From NCBI GenBank assembly GCA_011319805.1, contig SJRY01000038.1:186001-250000 (forward strand): a stretch of 64,000 bases of DNA, written 5' to 3'. Within the stretch, counting starts at the first letter, position 1. Each line of letters begins with the position of its first letter. A program made the translations under genes and the position numbers. This DNA comes from Macrocybe gigantea (Eukaryota; Basidiomycota; Agaricomycetes; Agaricales; Callistosporiaceae). A model generated the notes under the pieces. It was not told the origin of the DNA and did not search any database. It saw only the letters and a program-made list of their open reading frames with translations. Of the stretch, positions 1 to 34,611 are shown piece after piece.

Positions 1-1487
1 CGCTGCTCGCGTTCTGTCTGTTTGGATCTACTGCTTTCAGGTTAGTCCAACAAAAAAGAAGAGAGACAATATTTGTACACACCATGCACGCCAGTGAGCT
101 ATGTACGCGAACAACATGGCAGTCAATGAGGAACGACGAAGCCCTTCCGTCCCACAATTACATGATCCTGCTTCTGAGCCATGTGAGCATCTAGGTCCAA
201 CTTGCCTCGTTATTACATAAGGCCACCCACCCACGATATGTCAGTGAATGAATGTCTGGCGTGTTCAGCAGCTCCCCCTTCTGTTTCGCGTATCGTTCCG
301 ATCATTCACACCATCCTGGCGCGGCATATTCTAGATTACCAAAAAGGCGCAAACTGAGATGGATGAGGTATCGCAGATCTACCGTAGTGCATCTCTCATA
401 CCAACTCTCAGGTGCTAATCAACGAGCGTCTTTTTCCTGAGCGAAATGCTGTACCCGCTATCGTTTGTGCGCTAGAAGAAAAAAAACGTGAGCCTGTCTT
501 CCTCCTTGAGTGGCCAATAAAAACTGCTATAAAAGCGATCTACCGTCAAGTTTTGTAGTGATGCCACGCATGGTGAGTTGCTCTTCTTGTCAACGTTGTT
601 CCCGAGTAGAGAATATACGCCTTGGCTTGAAACCTTGACATGTCGGCACGTGCCATAGAACTTCGCTAATACATCGCTAACGCATCACGAAACTGGCCCG
701 GCACTGCTGTGGCTGGTCTCTTGACCCCAAGAGAAAATGCATTAAGATCCACGTCCTATTTATTCTGGAGGTTTTTCTACAGAAAACAGCAGTCTTTTTT
801 ACCAGAAGATCAAGTTATTGAAATATTTGCCTTTTCTGTTGATAGAACTCTGGAGTAAATAGGACCTTGAAAGCTTTTTCCCATGGTTATACAGTACCTT
901 CTGGCCACAGCAGTGCAGGTTAACCCATCGATATGCATTTTGCCAAGATTAAGACGAGACGTCCCAAAGGGCAGGATCGGGGTGCTCTCCGCTTCGTTCG
1001 TTGAAGGGGAGTGGTGCAAAGGCCTTTAAAGCCTGCTGAGATCTTTCGTCGCTTGCTTATCTATGAACCCATTACGATATGCAGGACGCGACAATGTTGT
1101 TGGACCATGTCTCCCGACGTTTCTACGTCGAGGAAGCTGGCCTTGTTCGTCACCCCTCAAAAGTTCACTGGGGACGTTGACAACTATTGCTTCCCTTGCT
1201 AGGTATAAAGATCTTGAGGTCGAAGCCGATGTTTACTGGATCAACAATCGGGAATCCCTCATTGAGACCAAGCCGGAATATATCGCATGCGGGAACGAAG
1301 CAAGGATGGCAGCAATTTACGGAGATTTTTATATCATCATAAGAATCGGAGAATAGGGATACAGGTGACCTGAGGAATAATAAGGGACCAGGTATTTCTT
1401 TCTTACAGTTGTCGCTTTAAAGCTTCGCCTATCTAGTACGTTCGAGTTGTCCGTAGTAGATGCCGAATGTGTTGGAATACACGAATT
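1..1487. other. unassigned stretch, no firm gene
   Basis: I see no family-level match here. Around 1063-1356 on the plus strand several short open stretches in different frames look weakly coding (for example a run around 1203-1356 rich in Glu, Tyr and Trp), which could be scattered exons or a decayed gene. No frame carries a recognisable motif and splice sites that join them are not convincing. The 5' part (1-500) contains nothing I can name. Confidence 0.3.
514..563 (+). promoter_or_regulatory. possible CCAAT/TATA promoter with short first exon
   Basis: A CCAAT pentamer at 514-518 is followed by TATAAAA at 528-534 and an ATG at 561. Twelve bases after that ATG starts a consensus donor (gtgagt at 573). 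This looks like a plus-strand promoter with a four-codon first exon, but the downstream exons could not be identified, so it is only a suggestion. Confidence 0.25.
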
Positions 1488-3941
1488 TCATGATACAGAT
1501 TCGGGGACATTTTCACGACGGCTGGTGCCACAGCTTTTCTTGTGTTCGGACCAATGAAAACGTTGACAATCAGCATCGCAATACCTAAGCACCCAAAAAG
1601 TAAGCACGATCATGAGCGGGAGAGGAAATGCGATGGCACTTGCCTAGCTCTTGAACAGCCGCCGCCTGTGAGGAGAGAATTGCGTTCAGTAGGACAGGGG
1701 GGAGACTTGGGAAAATCACCAACATTTTCTCAGCGCTGCAGATGTATTCGTACACCAGGAGCATCTGTACATCTCGACGTGGTTCCTGTTGATCCTCGGG
1801 TGAAGTCGAAGGACAGTCAGCTCCTCTCTCCCTTCGTCATCGAGGTGCTTTCCCTCTAGCCACGCCGCCAAATCTTCGCGTAGCTTTTCTGGAGGGACGT
1901 TTTGCTTATCCAGATCTTGCGACGGATCCGTCTTCGCGAAGATATGGCCGTATTGCTCGACCGCTTTCGGGTACGTCTGAACGACCATTTCCTGAGCCAG
2001 TCGCATGTTCGTTTTCGGCGGCGGGACGCCAATGGCGTTAGAAAAGTCCTCCGCCAACGTGATGGCATGTAGGGCATCCTGATATGATGAGAAACGCGAG
2101 GAATGTGGTCTGATACTAAACTAAAACAGTGTTCTGCTCACCTCCAATTCGTTCAAATCGGGCGAGATGGAGTCGTCGATGGCTAAGAAGAGCAGGGAAT
2201 ACCAATACAAGACCGAAAGTCGGTACTGGTTGTCCGGCGGCGACTCATTTAGGAAGATAAGCGCGTCTTGGAACGCGCTCATTACGAATGCCATGCCTTC
2301 TTCCCACTTCGAAGCCAGGCGCAATGCGCCTGCAGCACTCAGGGTAATGATGCCCATGTCAGCGGCATGTTCAACGGCTCGTTGTAGTAGCTGGAACCGT
2401 ATGTACGCGGGAATGTTCTTGCACTTCAAGCCCTTCTTCGCAGCGCGGAGGCCCTCCTGGCGTTTTAGAGAAAGAGAAATCACGTAATAGAAATACACAT
2501 TGTCAGGGCTGCGGATGAGGGCCTTCTTGGCGATTTCGACAGCTTTTGGAGCGCATTGGATCATGAGGAGATATTTTATGTCAAGCATGTCGGCTATGTC
2601 GGCCTCGTTTGGGTCACCTTTTGCGCGGATTGCCCGTGCGCAATGCGGAAGCGCGTCTCTCGAACGCTTGAACGGCAATCCCACATACTCGGGCTTCGTT
2701 CGTCCGGTTTCGGGATCGGTCAACCTCAGTTGACCGTCTGTGATCGACAGCTCGGTCTCCAGGATGAGTTCGCCAATTTTCAGGCCGAATGCGTAGAGAT
2801 TCCGGTCTTTCACGTACGCGGCCATGGCTATATCGAAATCGCGTATAGCCAGTATGGTCCTCGGGATCTCGCAGTAGGTGGGGCCGTACTCGTCCATGAC
2901 GTCCATGAGGTGCTCCGGGATTCCGGCCAAGAAATTGGCCATAAGCGCGTCGGAATCGACATCCATGTTATCCGGTTCAGATATTCTCCTATGGAAGCGG
3001 ATGATGCCTGCGAGGCACGTACACCGCGTCGACCATTCCATGCTTCGAAGTCCAGCCACGAGGATCGGGAGCGCTGCGGGGTTCCGCTTACACGCATCCG
3101 AGGCATTTAACGTGGAAGCAGCGATGAGGGACGTCGCATGCGATATAAGAAGTACAGAAGCCCAGTCCTTGGTCATGCTGTCAGTGGCAACTTTGAGGAT
3201 GGCGCGCATGTCCAGGTAGGGAAGGAGTTTGGGGTTGATGGGCTCCTCGCTCCCGATGACGTGGATGACGGACAGCGTGAGGATGACGACAACCAGCTCA
3301 ACCAGGACCTGGTCGTTGGGGAACGACTGCGCTAATCTGACAAGGGTGGAGCTGTACCTCGCGATTTCGATCTTCACATTCGGGTTGCGCCCATGATGGC
3401 ATATGGTGGCAAGAGCACGTAAAGCCGGGTATCTCGTTATGCTGTTGTCAAGAAGTGGAATCAGTTTCTTCACGATTCCTGGTTATTCGTGAAGGAGCAA
3501 AGCATGAGTAGGCATATAGCTAGGTGCGCAAGCCGGAAGACGTTACCTCTGTCAGTCAGTTTGTTGCGGAGCAGTGAGTCGACACACATTCTGGTATATA
3601 TTCCTACTATGCCGCCTCTTAGCCGTTTGTTTCCTGGATATCTCTCGTAAACCGCTTCGAGACGTTGGTAGAGTTCGTCAAAATGTCGATGCACTTTTTC
3701 AACCCGCTCCGGGTTGAAAGATCTGCGGATGCAAGGCCATGATCACTGGGGTGAATCCAGTATACGGAGGACACGTTAGCACACCTGGTAATTCAAAGCC
3801 GTCGCATAAGACGTCGACTATCCTCTCCCAGCCCTCTGCATCATCGAGGTCATGTAGGTACGACTCTGAAGTGGCGGATTTGGTCCCGTCTGTGATCTGT
3901 CGGGGCTTGGGCTTTGGCTTTTTGTAGCCCGGTCCAGGCAT
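1488..3941 (-). CDS. MYND zinc-finger protein
   Basis: I read five exons with introns at 3723-3765, 3479-3546, 2079-2140 and 1585-1719. The protein begins MPGPGYKKPKPKP and has a long, mostly helical central region (3478-2141, about 445 residues) that resembles the degenerate armadillo/TPR-like bodies common in basidiomycete MYND proteins. Its C-terminus is a clear MYND finger. Cysteine pairs C-S-W-C and C-W-Y-C-D-A-D-C are followed by W-S-E-H-K-K-S-C just before the stop, with the last intron splitting the finger after KC and restoring the frame exactly. MYND fingers bind proline-rich peptides, so a protein-interaction role is likely. No SET domain is present, so it is not a SMYD methyltransferase. 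The exact role is unknown. The 43-nt first intron is unusually short and is the least certain junction. Confidence 0.8.
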
Positions 3942-4475
3942 CGTGGAAACGACAAATGTTCAGCTTAGACGAGGAGCCAGGTACAATGGGGGAATTGTAC
4001 GTCCTAGTGAACGCAGGGAAGCTTGCATTAGTGGGACTAGATAAGGTTCAAAATGGCCACTGATCATATGATGCGGACAAAAGGTTCCCGCAGGCGCTAA
4101 AGTCCTTCATGCCCAAGTCCGAAGGGCCATATTCTTTCATTCCTCGGTTTCTCAGCCCGTCCATTGTCTGCTACTATCATTGAATAATGCCTCGAAACAG
4201 AGCGACTGTTTATATGAAAGAGATATCCGACGAGAAAATTGCCTTGAATCGAATCCCTAGAGTCTCGAGAATCAATTCATCCGTTCCGCAGATCACCGTC
4301 CATTAAAAATTGGCGACAAGACGTGAGCTACGAATAAGGATGAACACACCGACGATGGAGTCTGTAGTTGGTTGCTGGTATTTGTCAAGAGCTTTGAAAC
4401 ACCACAAAACCAAATTATTCGACAAATTTAGCGTATAGAGTTCATCCATAGTTGACCGCGACAGTAAGGAACAAC
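3942..4475. other. divergent intergenic region
   Basis: This separates two genes transcribed away from each other, so it should hold both promoters. No clear TATA box or repeat was seen. Confidence 0.5.
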
Positions 4476-5563
4476 ATGGACAATTCTAGTCCGAGATATG
4501 GTAATTATCACGGGTCAGACTTCTTGTGACTATCGAGGCTTTTCTTGTGCTAAAACGGACCGCTTACAAAGGTACTATACGAAACGACCATTTGTAGAGG
4601 ATCCCCGGCTGGGGTTACTCCCACCTGATCTATTCAGTCATAAACGTATCTTGGATGTTGGTTGCAACGACGGTTTGGTCACCTGTGAAATAGGTGAGAA
4701 ATCATAATATACGCGGGTCTGGGCATTTTCATGATACCCCGCTCTCGATCTAGCACAGATATGGGGCGCAAGTCAGGTGATTGGAGTCGATATTGACGAG
4801 GCCTTGATCCGTGCAGCGTGGCGGCGGCGACGCAGCGTATGGTCGCTCCAAGTTCCGTCAAGTGGATCGGACGCAGTGCGTCAAACGAATCATGAGTCAG
4901 AGCGTCCGCCGACGTCTCGATCTGCCTCCAACTACTTTCCGATGTCATGTGAACATGAATTTGGGTCTCTCCCAGTCCCTCCGTTCCAAATCCGAGGAAA
5001 ACACGTCTTTCCTCACAATGTATCGTTTCGAACAGCGGATTGGGTGAACTCGGGCATCCCAGAAGATGCCGATGGTTATGACGTCGTGGTAGCGTGAGTA
5101 CTCGCGTCTATCAAAATGCTGTGTTCAAACTGATCATCAGATTTTCGATCTCTAAATGGGTCCATCTCAACAACGGAGACGAGGGCATTAAATCGTTCTT
5201 CCAGCGAGTCTATGACGTCTTGAAGCCAGGTGGAAAGTTTATACTTGAACCACAGCCTTGGGAGACTTATTCCAAGGCAAAGCGGCTTCATGAGGTGAGA
5301 TTGATCGCGTGTCGTCATCCTTTCTGAACCTGACCGATAGAATCAAAGACGCTCCGAGAGAATGCCAAAAAGCTACGGCTGCGTCCTGAAGACTTTGGAA
5401 ATTTGCTTAAGGATATCGGATTTAGCAGCGGCACCCAATATGGAAACGTCGGTGAAGGAGGTGCGCCTAACTGAGTTGTGACAGGATCGGTTTAGTGTTT
5501 ACTTATGTCTGCTCGGATGTCGCAGGCTTCCGGCGTCCGGTTGAGGTGTACACGAAACAGTAA
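4476..5563 (+). CDS. Bin3/MePCE-type RNA methyltransferase
   Basis: There are six exons, starting at ATG 4476 (MDNSSPRYGNYHG) and ending at TAA 5561. The SAM-binding motif I reads ILDVGCNDG, followed by the acidic loop VIGVDIDEALI. The second half carries the family blocks FRTADW, SISKWVHLNNGD, VLKPGGKFILEPQPW and the C-terminal RPVEVY. These are the hallmarks of the Bin3 family (MEPCE and BCDIN3D in animals, Bmc1 in fission yeast), SAM-dependent enzymes that methylate the 5' gamma- or monophosphate of small RNAs or act as RNA chaperones. A low-complexity insert of roughly 50 residues (about 4850-4990) sits between motif I and the RTADW block, where family members often have variable linkers. 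All splice sites are GT-AG and the frame is intact. The RNA target cannot be told from sequence. Confidence 0.88.
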
Positions 5564-6138
5564 GAACCGCCAAAGATACGGCGGCTTGACGTTGTGCACG
5601 AACGCCGCAGCTTCAGGGGTTGATGTTCCGATGGCTGAAAGTCGCTTCGCAGTCGGTTTCGATTCCTACGCAGCAGTGACAGCTAGCACGTCTAACACAG
5701 CTCAGCGATATCCGATAAGAGAAGAAGAGCTGGATGGCTGCGGCACGGGTGGGGAGAGATATGTCTGAATAAGACAAGTTCAGAGGCCTTTGAAAGTGCT
5801 CCGAAGGATTCGGGATGAGTCGATCGCTGAGAGGAGGAGAATGACTGAAAACAGCCGACCAGCGCAGCCAGGCACGTGGCGGTTCGCAAAAATGACTTGC
5901 CAAATATGGCTCGATTGCTTGGGCACTTGATGTTGCCCTCAGTCTGAATGAGATCGTCCAGCACCATCTTGCTTGCGACCACCACCTCAAGCCACGAATA
6001 CCCTTATCCTTTGGTTCTCGATACCTTTGGAGCATATTTAACTTTGTCTTTCCATCTTCCTTGGTTCGCATTCATTCGACACGGCCAAGTTTAATTTCGC
6101 CGCGGCGGCATCAGGCCACAATCTAGAGTAATAAGATA
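5564..6138. other. intergenic, upstream of the protease gene
   Basis: No conserved protein was seen on either strand. The open stretches on the minus strand here have no recognisable motif and I take them as chance. It probably contains the promoter of the ubiquitin protease gene. Confidence 0.45.
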
Positions 6139-9100
6139 ATGGCGAAAACCAAGTCCCCAACACCTCAGGAGCTCTATCGGGCAAGGAAGCAGAAAGAAGA
6201 ACAAGAAAAGGCAGCTGCGCTGCCTCCAGCCTAATCAACCATGGGAATACGTGCTTTATGAATTCTGTGCTGCAAGGAGTGCGTGTGTATTTCGTCGATC
6301 CTGGTGGGCGCTGCTGATCCAATTCTTTCAACAGCTGATAGCTACCCCACTCCTATCCGAACTCGCTCATTTCGATCCAATACCACCTTCCGTCCAACAG
6401 CACGCCAGCACCGCACTCGCATCTAAACGCTCACCACTGCTAACCAATGGGAGAAGTGTAGGCGGCTCCTTCAGGAAGGAATGGGTGGATTCCATGCCTA
6501 TTGGCGACGTCTTCCTCAGCGTAATGTATAAAGCTTGGGACATGCAGGAGCAGCATCGTCGGGAGAGCATGAGCCCGAAGTGCGTCTTATTAATGCCATT
6601 GCAACCCGGACAAATTGAATTAATGCACCATATACAGGTCTCTACTTCAAGCCCTCGGCCGCAAATATGACCAATACCAGGATTTCGCTCAGCAGGACGC
6701 CCACGAATTCCTGCGCATTCTATTAGACGCCACTAGAATGGAGGAGCAGGATGTGAGTTATGCTCATTGCTAGTCATATTCAAACATTCAACTCATATCT
6801 TCGTTCCAAAGGTCATTAAGAAGCGTCAGCCACCTCCATCTGCGTCCAATGACAAGAATCGGCGAAGAAGGACCATAACGCCAGGCAACGTAAACTCGCG
6901 CTCCTCGAACCCGACCATACCAGAAGAGGGCGAAAGTGCCATTCCGGAAGAAGATAGATTGATCTCGCTATCAGATATGATATTCGGGGGCAAGCTCACC
7001 AGCATACTAGTGTGCCAGAAGTGCAAGCATGTGTCCCAAACATACGAAGACTTTAGCGATCTCAGCCTGAGCATCAAAGGAGAAGACTATCCCGTCAGGA
7101 AACGCGACAGGCTGAAAAACTTGGCAAAACGTTTCACCTCCTTTCCTGCTCAGACCCTCGGAGTCATTTCCGACATGCCACGTCCGTTGTCGGTGCCTCC
7201 GAGCTCGCGCAACAAGGAAGTCCAGTATAACGGCGGACATTCGGAGCCGGAAACAACATCAGAACCTAGCCGGAGTCTGGATGTCGGGTCCCAGACGGAG
7301 CGGATGGAGCAAGATGCAGATGGCGAACAGAGCGCGGCCTCCAAGGAGGATGATACGACAATGGAGAGCGACGGGTCCAGAGTTATCATCAATGGCGTTG
7401 ATTCTCTTGATGAGGCCCCAGCAGAGGTACAGAGCACTGGGAGGGCCGAAAAAAAGGAGAAGAAGGACGATGGCTGGGCTAAGCTGAGTCGACGAATCAG
7501 CATGAGGGTTGGACTTGTAAAGCAGAAGGACCGCCGGATGAATCGCTTCAGTGAGCGATTCAGTCAAGAGTTCTTCCGGGATCCGCCAGACGACGATCCC
7601 TCAAAGGTGGACGGCGACAAGGAAAATGCGCACCCGAACGGTGTTTCGGAAAATAACCACCATCCCGCACCTGCCATCTATCTCTCCCGCCCTTCATTGT
7701 CTTCAAGTAGTGATGCACCTGCTCCGCCGCACGTCACGTCAAACTCAGCGCAAGTCATCCTTCCAAAATCCCGGAAGTTCACAGAGCTCGATCGCCCAAG
7801 CCTCCAAAACCATCACACGCAGAATCGGAGTATTTGCGAAGAGTCCTTGCCGACGTGAACCATCCCACTCTTCATCCTTTCTCCCTTTTTAGACCTGTGC
7901 ATCACAACGACACTGGCCTTCCATCTCCGTCTTCACACAACCTGTGGCTGAACATGACCGGGTTCACCGGCCTCGAAGAATGTATGAGGAGCTTCACCTC
8001 CGTTGAATTTTTGGACGGCGATAACATGGTGGGCTGCCGGCGGTGCTGGAAGATTGCGAATGGTGCAAATGATGGATCGTCTGAAAATGGTCATGGCTCC
8101 GTGGAGGATGATTCAGACAGTGAGGAGGGCGGCACACCGGCAGTGGATATCAAAACCGAGATGCGGAGGCCTGCATTATCATCGTCTCTCGTGCATCTGC
8201 CAACATCGATGTCGACTCCGACCATGTCGTTTTATTCAAATCTCGATAGTGATCAACGCTCCGTCTCGTCTATGCCTCCGGAACCGACGGATGCCCCAGA
8301 GCCTGATGAAGGAGCACCGTCGCAAACCAACAGTTCAGCTCTCAATGGCGAACCGATCCCATCGATTCACACAACAGTTCCCGTCCCACCTCGGCGTCCG
8401 ACTGGCCCGCGACTGCCGACTGCAAATGGCAAAGGTGTCCCAGAAGTAATCCGTTCCAGCGTATCTAGTCCAGGGAGCATTCAAGCGCCTCCTGCTCGCC
8501 CCGCTCCACGCCTTGGCCAAGTTCTCTCCCACCTTCCGAGCAAGCCAGCAGATTCATTACCCATACCCAGTGCACAGCGACCGAGGCATAAATGCGAGTT
8601 GGACAGCGCGGAGGACAGTTCTGGAACGGAGAGTGAAGTGTCTGTGGCCACGTCGAGTCGGTCTGTCGAATCGTCATCGACGTCGCCGGGCTACTCGGAT
8701 GCTGCCGCCAAGCAACGCGCGTCACGGCCTACGTCACCGAATAGAAAGACCTCGCGGCCGAAGCCCGTCACCATGCGCCCTGCCTACAAGCGGTATCTCA
8801 TCGCCGCGCCTCCGCCGGTCTTGGTGATCCACTTGAAGAGGTTCCAGCAGCTGTCAAAGACAATGATCTCGTTTTCGCATGGGTTCCGGAAACTGGACGA
8901 CTACATCTCCTTCCCAGAGTATCTCGATCTCACGCCGTACCTCGCCCCGCGGAAAGAGGATTTTGGGTTGGGGAAGAAGGCGAAGCGGCACAGCGCGAGC
9001 GCGAAGAACGACGAACGGTGCATGTACCGTCTGTATGCTGTGGTAGTTCATATTGGCAACATGGTGTGTCTCTTTAGCCTTGTCTCACATAATCAAGGAA

Positions 9101-9335
9101 TGATTGATGAATGATACCAATATAGCTTGGCGGCCACTACATAGCGTACACTGCTCTGCCCTCTTCCGACAACACACCAAGACCACCTTTCTCCTCTGAC
9201 GAAAAGACCAATTCCAGTACCGGCTCAAGGCCCGAGCGGCAATGGGCGTACATTAGCGACACGGTCGTGCGGCTGACCACCCTAGACGAGGTGCTAAAAG
9301 CCAAGGCGTACATCTGCATGTATGAACGCATCTGA
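6139..9335 (+). CDS. ubiquitin carboxyl-terminal hydrolase (USP, peptidase C19)
   Basis: This is a cysteine protease that removes ubiquitin from proteins. All USP landmarks are present: the Cys box LINHGNTCFMNSVLQG (6231-6278), the QQDAHEFLR box (about 6690-6716), a Cys-x-x-Cys zinc-ribbon half around 7012 (CQKCKHVS), a second CRRC pair near 8038, the LVIHLKRF block (8821-8844) and the catalytic His box LGGHYIAYTALP (9125-9160), then RQWAYISDT near the end. A very long Ser/Pro-rich insert (about 7080-8780) interrupts the catalytic domain. There are five exons with GT-AG introns. Two single-base frame breaks occur: at 6229-6230, directly before the Cys box, and in the CCC run at 7795-7797. Both look like missing bases. 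If real they would inactivate the enzyme, but the pattern seen across the window argues for consensus error. Start chosen at the ATG that opens a Lys/Gln-rich leader. Confidence 0.85.
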
Positions 9336-9679
9336 CAGACCGCCTGGATCGAACCGGACATGTTATATATTGGGTTCATCTTATTCTTTTTTTTTCTCTT
9401 TCAATTCCATGTAGATATTGGAAACGAGCTTGTGCTCAATGGTTCTTTGGTTCCGATTGGTTGCCTTGTCGTCATTGTTCGACCATTAAATTATTACTGT
9501 TTCTCTCTTTCGTTCATTTAGCTATGTAGTATCTGACAATTCAAATGACGAGCGGGTTTGGTTGACGGCCATCCCGTGCCTCCTGGGTTATTGCGATGTA
9601 AACTGGGGAACGTTCTGGCCTGGCATTTGACTGCATGATCATGCAACTATCTCATTATTTCTTGTCTGTTATCGGTATG
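9336..9679. other. convergent 3' intergenic region
   Basis: The gap lies between the 3' ends of two converging genes. It has T-rich tracts after the protease stop and no gene that I can support. Confidence 0.5.
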
Positions 9680-31084
<21,405 letters not shown>

Positions 31085-32377
31085 CTATGCGCTTTCGGAG
31101 ATATGAGAATGGCACACCCAGCAGGCTGTTGGAGAGTTAATATACTGGATTGTTTGACCGAAGATATCCCGAGAAGTCCCATAGCTTACCACCGGAAAAA
31201 GTTCCAGATGTGTCTCTGGTGAGCAATCTTTCCAAATTTACGGGTTGATGGTAAATGAATGTTGTTTGCATTATGCAATGCGAAAATACGGAACGTCAAT
31301 GTTAGATGCGGAGACTGCACCATCTGAGTTCGACGCACTAAACTAGGAGTAGGGCCGAGCGATGTGAGAAAAATCCTCGATTTAAACGCAAGAAGCTTCG
31401 AGAGGACAGGCACCAGAGAAAGTGGTACCTCGCATTGACGGGTGTTGCTGCATCCTCCAGAGCCTGAAATATCTAGGCCGCCTTGGGACATAGTGTAATT
31501 GAATATGAAGATCATTGCGTGCGTACACGTCCTGTGCTAGCGGCAGTCGTCTTGGTTTATATATTATTGCTTGTTTGTAGAGTAACTTCCTCTGTCCCAT
31601 ACATCAATCATTCATCAGCCTGTTGGCATTCCAGATGATCTCGTTTTCAAGTACAAGTTATTACTCTCTTTCATTTTCAGCGTTGTGGGAAATGTCACTA
31701 GCTGAAATCATGTTTTACCCGGGGAACTGTTACACAGGCACTGAAGTCGGACTCATTTCCTCGTGTTTCGACACATGCTGTCCGTACCTCTATGTCGATG
31801 CGTGAGAAGGGATCCGGGCGCCCGATGCACAGTTCAAGGGAAGGTTGTGCCTAGCGCTTCGAAGGTTGTCAGGGGGCTGCCTTCGCCAACTGTCGCGCCA
31901 AATTCCGGCCAGTGGACATTCCGTTTGTTTCAAAAGGAGTCGCCCTCGAGTTCTCTATGAAACGGGCGCAACATATGGAACGCTGCGCCCAATATTCAAT
32001 ATCACTTCATGACGGAAACCGGAACTTTCAACGGGGATATCGATGGAAGTAAAAATACACCTTGTTCTCTCTTCTACCTAGGGTCAGTTCGATGGAACGG
32101 GACTCTCTGAGATGTCAAGAGCACAGCCAATTGGGGTCATCAGCCATAGCATTGACATGGTGAGTCAATTCATCCCCGTAATGCAACGATCATGGAAAAG
32201 GGGCACGGTGCTCCAGTACCTGGTTTGACATGATAGCAGTGTTTTGAAATTCCTAGGGAATAGCAGATTGAAGTTGGGAGACGATGCATCTCAATCCGAG
32301 TATAAGTAGCTCAGCGCGTTTGGGGATCAAAGCCAGCTCATTCTTACATTCTTTCGACCCTCGTATTTTCTTCGGAA
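31085..32377. other. divergent promoter region between GH1 and GMC genes
   Basis: The two genes point away from each other, so this about 1.3-kb stretch should hold both promoters. A minus-strand open stretch at 31186-31515 begins MIFIFNYTMSQGG but has no known motif and sits in the GH1 promoter; I do not call it. A tatatta at 31138-31144 could be the GH1 TATA. Confidence 0.45.
32301..32308 (+). promoter_or_regulatory. TATA box of the GMC oxidoreductase
   Basis: tataagta lies 70-77 bp before the ATG at 32378. Confidence 0.6.
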
Positions 32378-34611
32378 ATGCGATTGGCTAAAGCGTTTCG
32401 CGTCCTTTCTTTCAATTTTTTGCTTTCTTTTCCTCTTGCTTTCGCGGACGTGCTTTATAACGTCTCATCTCAGAATACGTATGACTTTATTATTGTAGGA
32501 GGTGCGAACTATATCTTCCTCTCATTTCGTTTGCACTCCGCTCAAAAAATTGACCAGGTGGTAATGCTGGCAATGTACTTGCTAATCGGCTATCCGAAAA
32601 TCCCAAGTTCTCCGTCCTTTTAATCGAAGCCGGCCTATCGTAAGTGTGGACGTTCGTGGTATGTAAATCGCGTTGTAACAACATAATTTGTCAGTCAGGA
32701 AGGCGTGATCGCCTCCGCCATTCCGTTTCTTGGTCCTACACTAACACCCAACACGCCATATGACTGGAATTATACTACAGTACCTCAATCCGGCCTTGGC
32801 GGACGCTCCATACCATACGCAAGAGGCCATATTCTCGGGGGTTGCAGCTCCGTTAGTAAGTGCCAATTTTGCGATATCTTGCACTGTCCAACACTCATTG
32901 CACTGTTTAGATTACTTGATTTATACGCGTGGTCCTGCGGATGATTTTAATAAGATTGCTCGATTAACAGGCGACAATGGTTGGTCCTGGAATAATCTCC
33001 TTCCGTACTTCAAGAAGAATGAGAAATGGACTGCTCCCGCTGACAACCACAACACCACTGGCCAATTCAATCCTTCAGTGCACGGTTTCAATGGCGTGAC
33101 TTCGGTTAGCTTATCAGGCTCACCGACTGCCATCGATGCGCGTATCATCCAGGCCACGACACAGTTAGGTCCGAATTACAAGTTCAATCTTGACATGAAC
33201 TCTGGGAACCCGCTTGGCATCGGTATGTGTCAGTGTTTCCTGGTAATGGGTGTCATTGATGTGTTGTTGGGATACAGGCTGGATACAAAACACTATCGGC
33301 GGTGCCTTCAGAAGCAGTTCTGCTACCTCGTACTTGACTCCGGCGGTGCAACAGCGGGCGAACCTCCATATTCTTCTGAATGCCCAAGTTTCCAGACTCA
33401 TCCAATCTGGTCGCGACAGCGGAGTGCCCGCATTCAGAACAGTTGAATTCCGAGTTGGATCAGGCAGGTTGCCACTTGCTTTGATATGCTGGATATTAAT
33501 CATGTCACTCGCCTAGGATCTTTGCAGCGCGTGACTGCCTCAAAGGAGGTCCTCCTTTCCGCAGGAACAGTTGGAACCCCACACATCCTCCTCAACTCCG
33601 GGATTGGAGATGCCAATGCATTGAAGAATGTCGGTGTCCAGTCAGTAGTGAACCTCCCGGCCGTTGGTCAGAATCTCGCAGACCATTCCTTCATTGCAAA
33701 TCCATGGTTGGTCAACTCCGTAAGCTGGTTTTGATGTCCTCTCAAATAACTGTACTGACTATGTAATTCTTCACACCGTAGACCGATACCTTTGATTCAT
33801 TTTTGAGGGATCCGAATGTCCAGAACCAAAGAATTTCGCAATGGATCAACAATGGCACTGGGCTTCTTGTCGATACTATCAGTTCGCATCTTGGTTTCTT
33901 CCGACTTCCTCAAAACAGTTCTGCCCTCTCTGGTGGTGACATAGCGTCGGGACCGAATGCCCCACACTACGAGCTCCTTTTTTCGGCATGTCTCTTAACC
34001 TTGAGCGCTGCTCTTAGCCGAACTGACATAGTTTTCTTAGAACGGTTTTCCCTCTCCAAATGCTCCATCGGAAGGAAGCTTTGTTGGCATCGGCACCGTT
34101 GTACTCTCGGCGACCTCTCGCGGTTCTGTCACACTCAAATCTAACAATCCATTCGACGCGCCCGCGATTGACCCAGCATTACTGAAGACAAATACCGACA
34201 AGATTACTATGCGCGAAGCCGTTAAGACTGCAAGGCAGTTCCTGAGTGCGCCCTCGTGGTCGAACTATGTCATCCAGCAGGGAGCGAACTTTGCGAACGT
34301 TCAAACGGACGCGCAAATCGACGCATACGTTGCTGCGAACGCCGGAAATATCTTTCATCCTGTGGGCACAGCTTCAATGTCTGCGAGAGGGTCAAGTCAA
34401 GGTGTCACGGATCCTGACTTCAAGGTCAAGAAGGTTTCTGGAGTAAGAGTAGTTGATGCATCCGTATTCGTGAGTTCCAGACCTCCGACTGGTTTGAGTG
34501 CATATTAAACAGTTTCCTTTTCAGCCATTTGCGCCCAGTGGGCATCTCCAAGCCCCAGTATACGCTTTCGCCGAAAGGGCGTCAGATCTCATCAAATCTA
34601 ATTATCGATAG
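32378..34611 (+). CDS. secreted GMC oxidoreductase (aryl-alcohol-oxidase-like, AA3)
   Basis: This FAD enzyme oxidises alcohols and makes H2O2, typically feeding lignin-degrading peroxidases. A signal peptide (MRLAKAFRVLSFNFLLSFPLAFA) precedes the FAD-binding block YDFIIVGGGNAGNVLANRLSE, completed only after splicing the first intron. Further blocks are GRSIPYARGHILGGCSSV-NYLIYTRG, VTASKEVLLSAGTVGTPHILLNSGIG, FHPVGTASMS with the likely catalytic His, and PSGHLQAPVYAFAERASDLIK with the second active-site His. Splice sites are GT-AG; the junction near 33477-33530 cannot be placed with certainty because the obvious pair leaves the frame shifted. The Leu in GHLQAP, where many family members have Thr, is a small oddity. 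The substrate cannot be predicted; glucose or methanol oxidase is less likely than aryl-alcohol oxidase given the sequence blocks. Confidence 0.87.

Noticed and set aside
6153..6196. A 44-nt intron that would remove the first frame break in the ubiquitin protease
   Set aside because: The donor GTCCCC is poor and it deletes a natural leader. One missing base before the Cys box explains the sequence better.
31186..31515. Possible small protein or pheromone precursor upstream of GH1
   Set aside because: There is no CaaX end or other pheromone feature, and it sits in the expected promoter.
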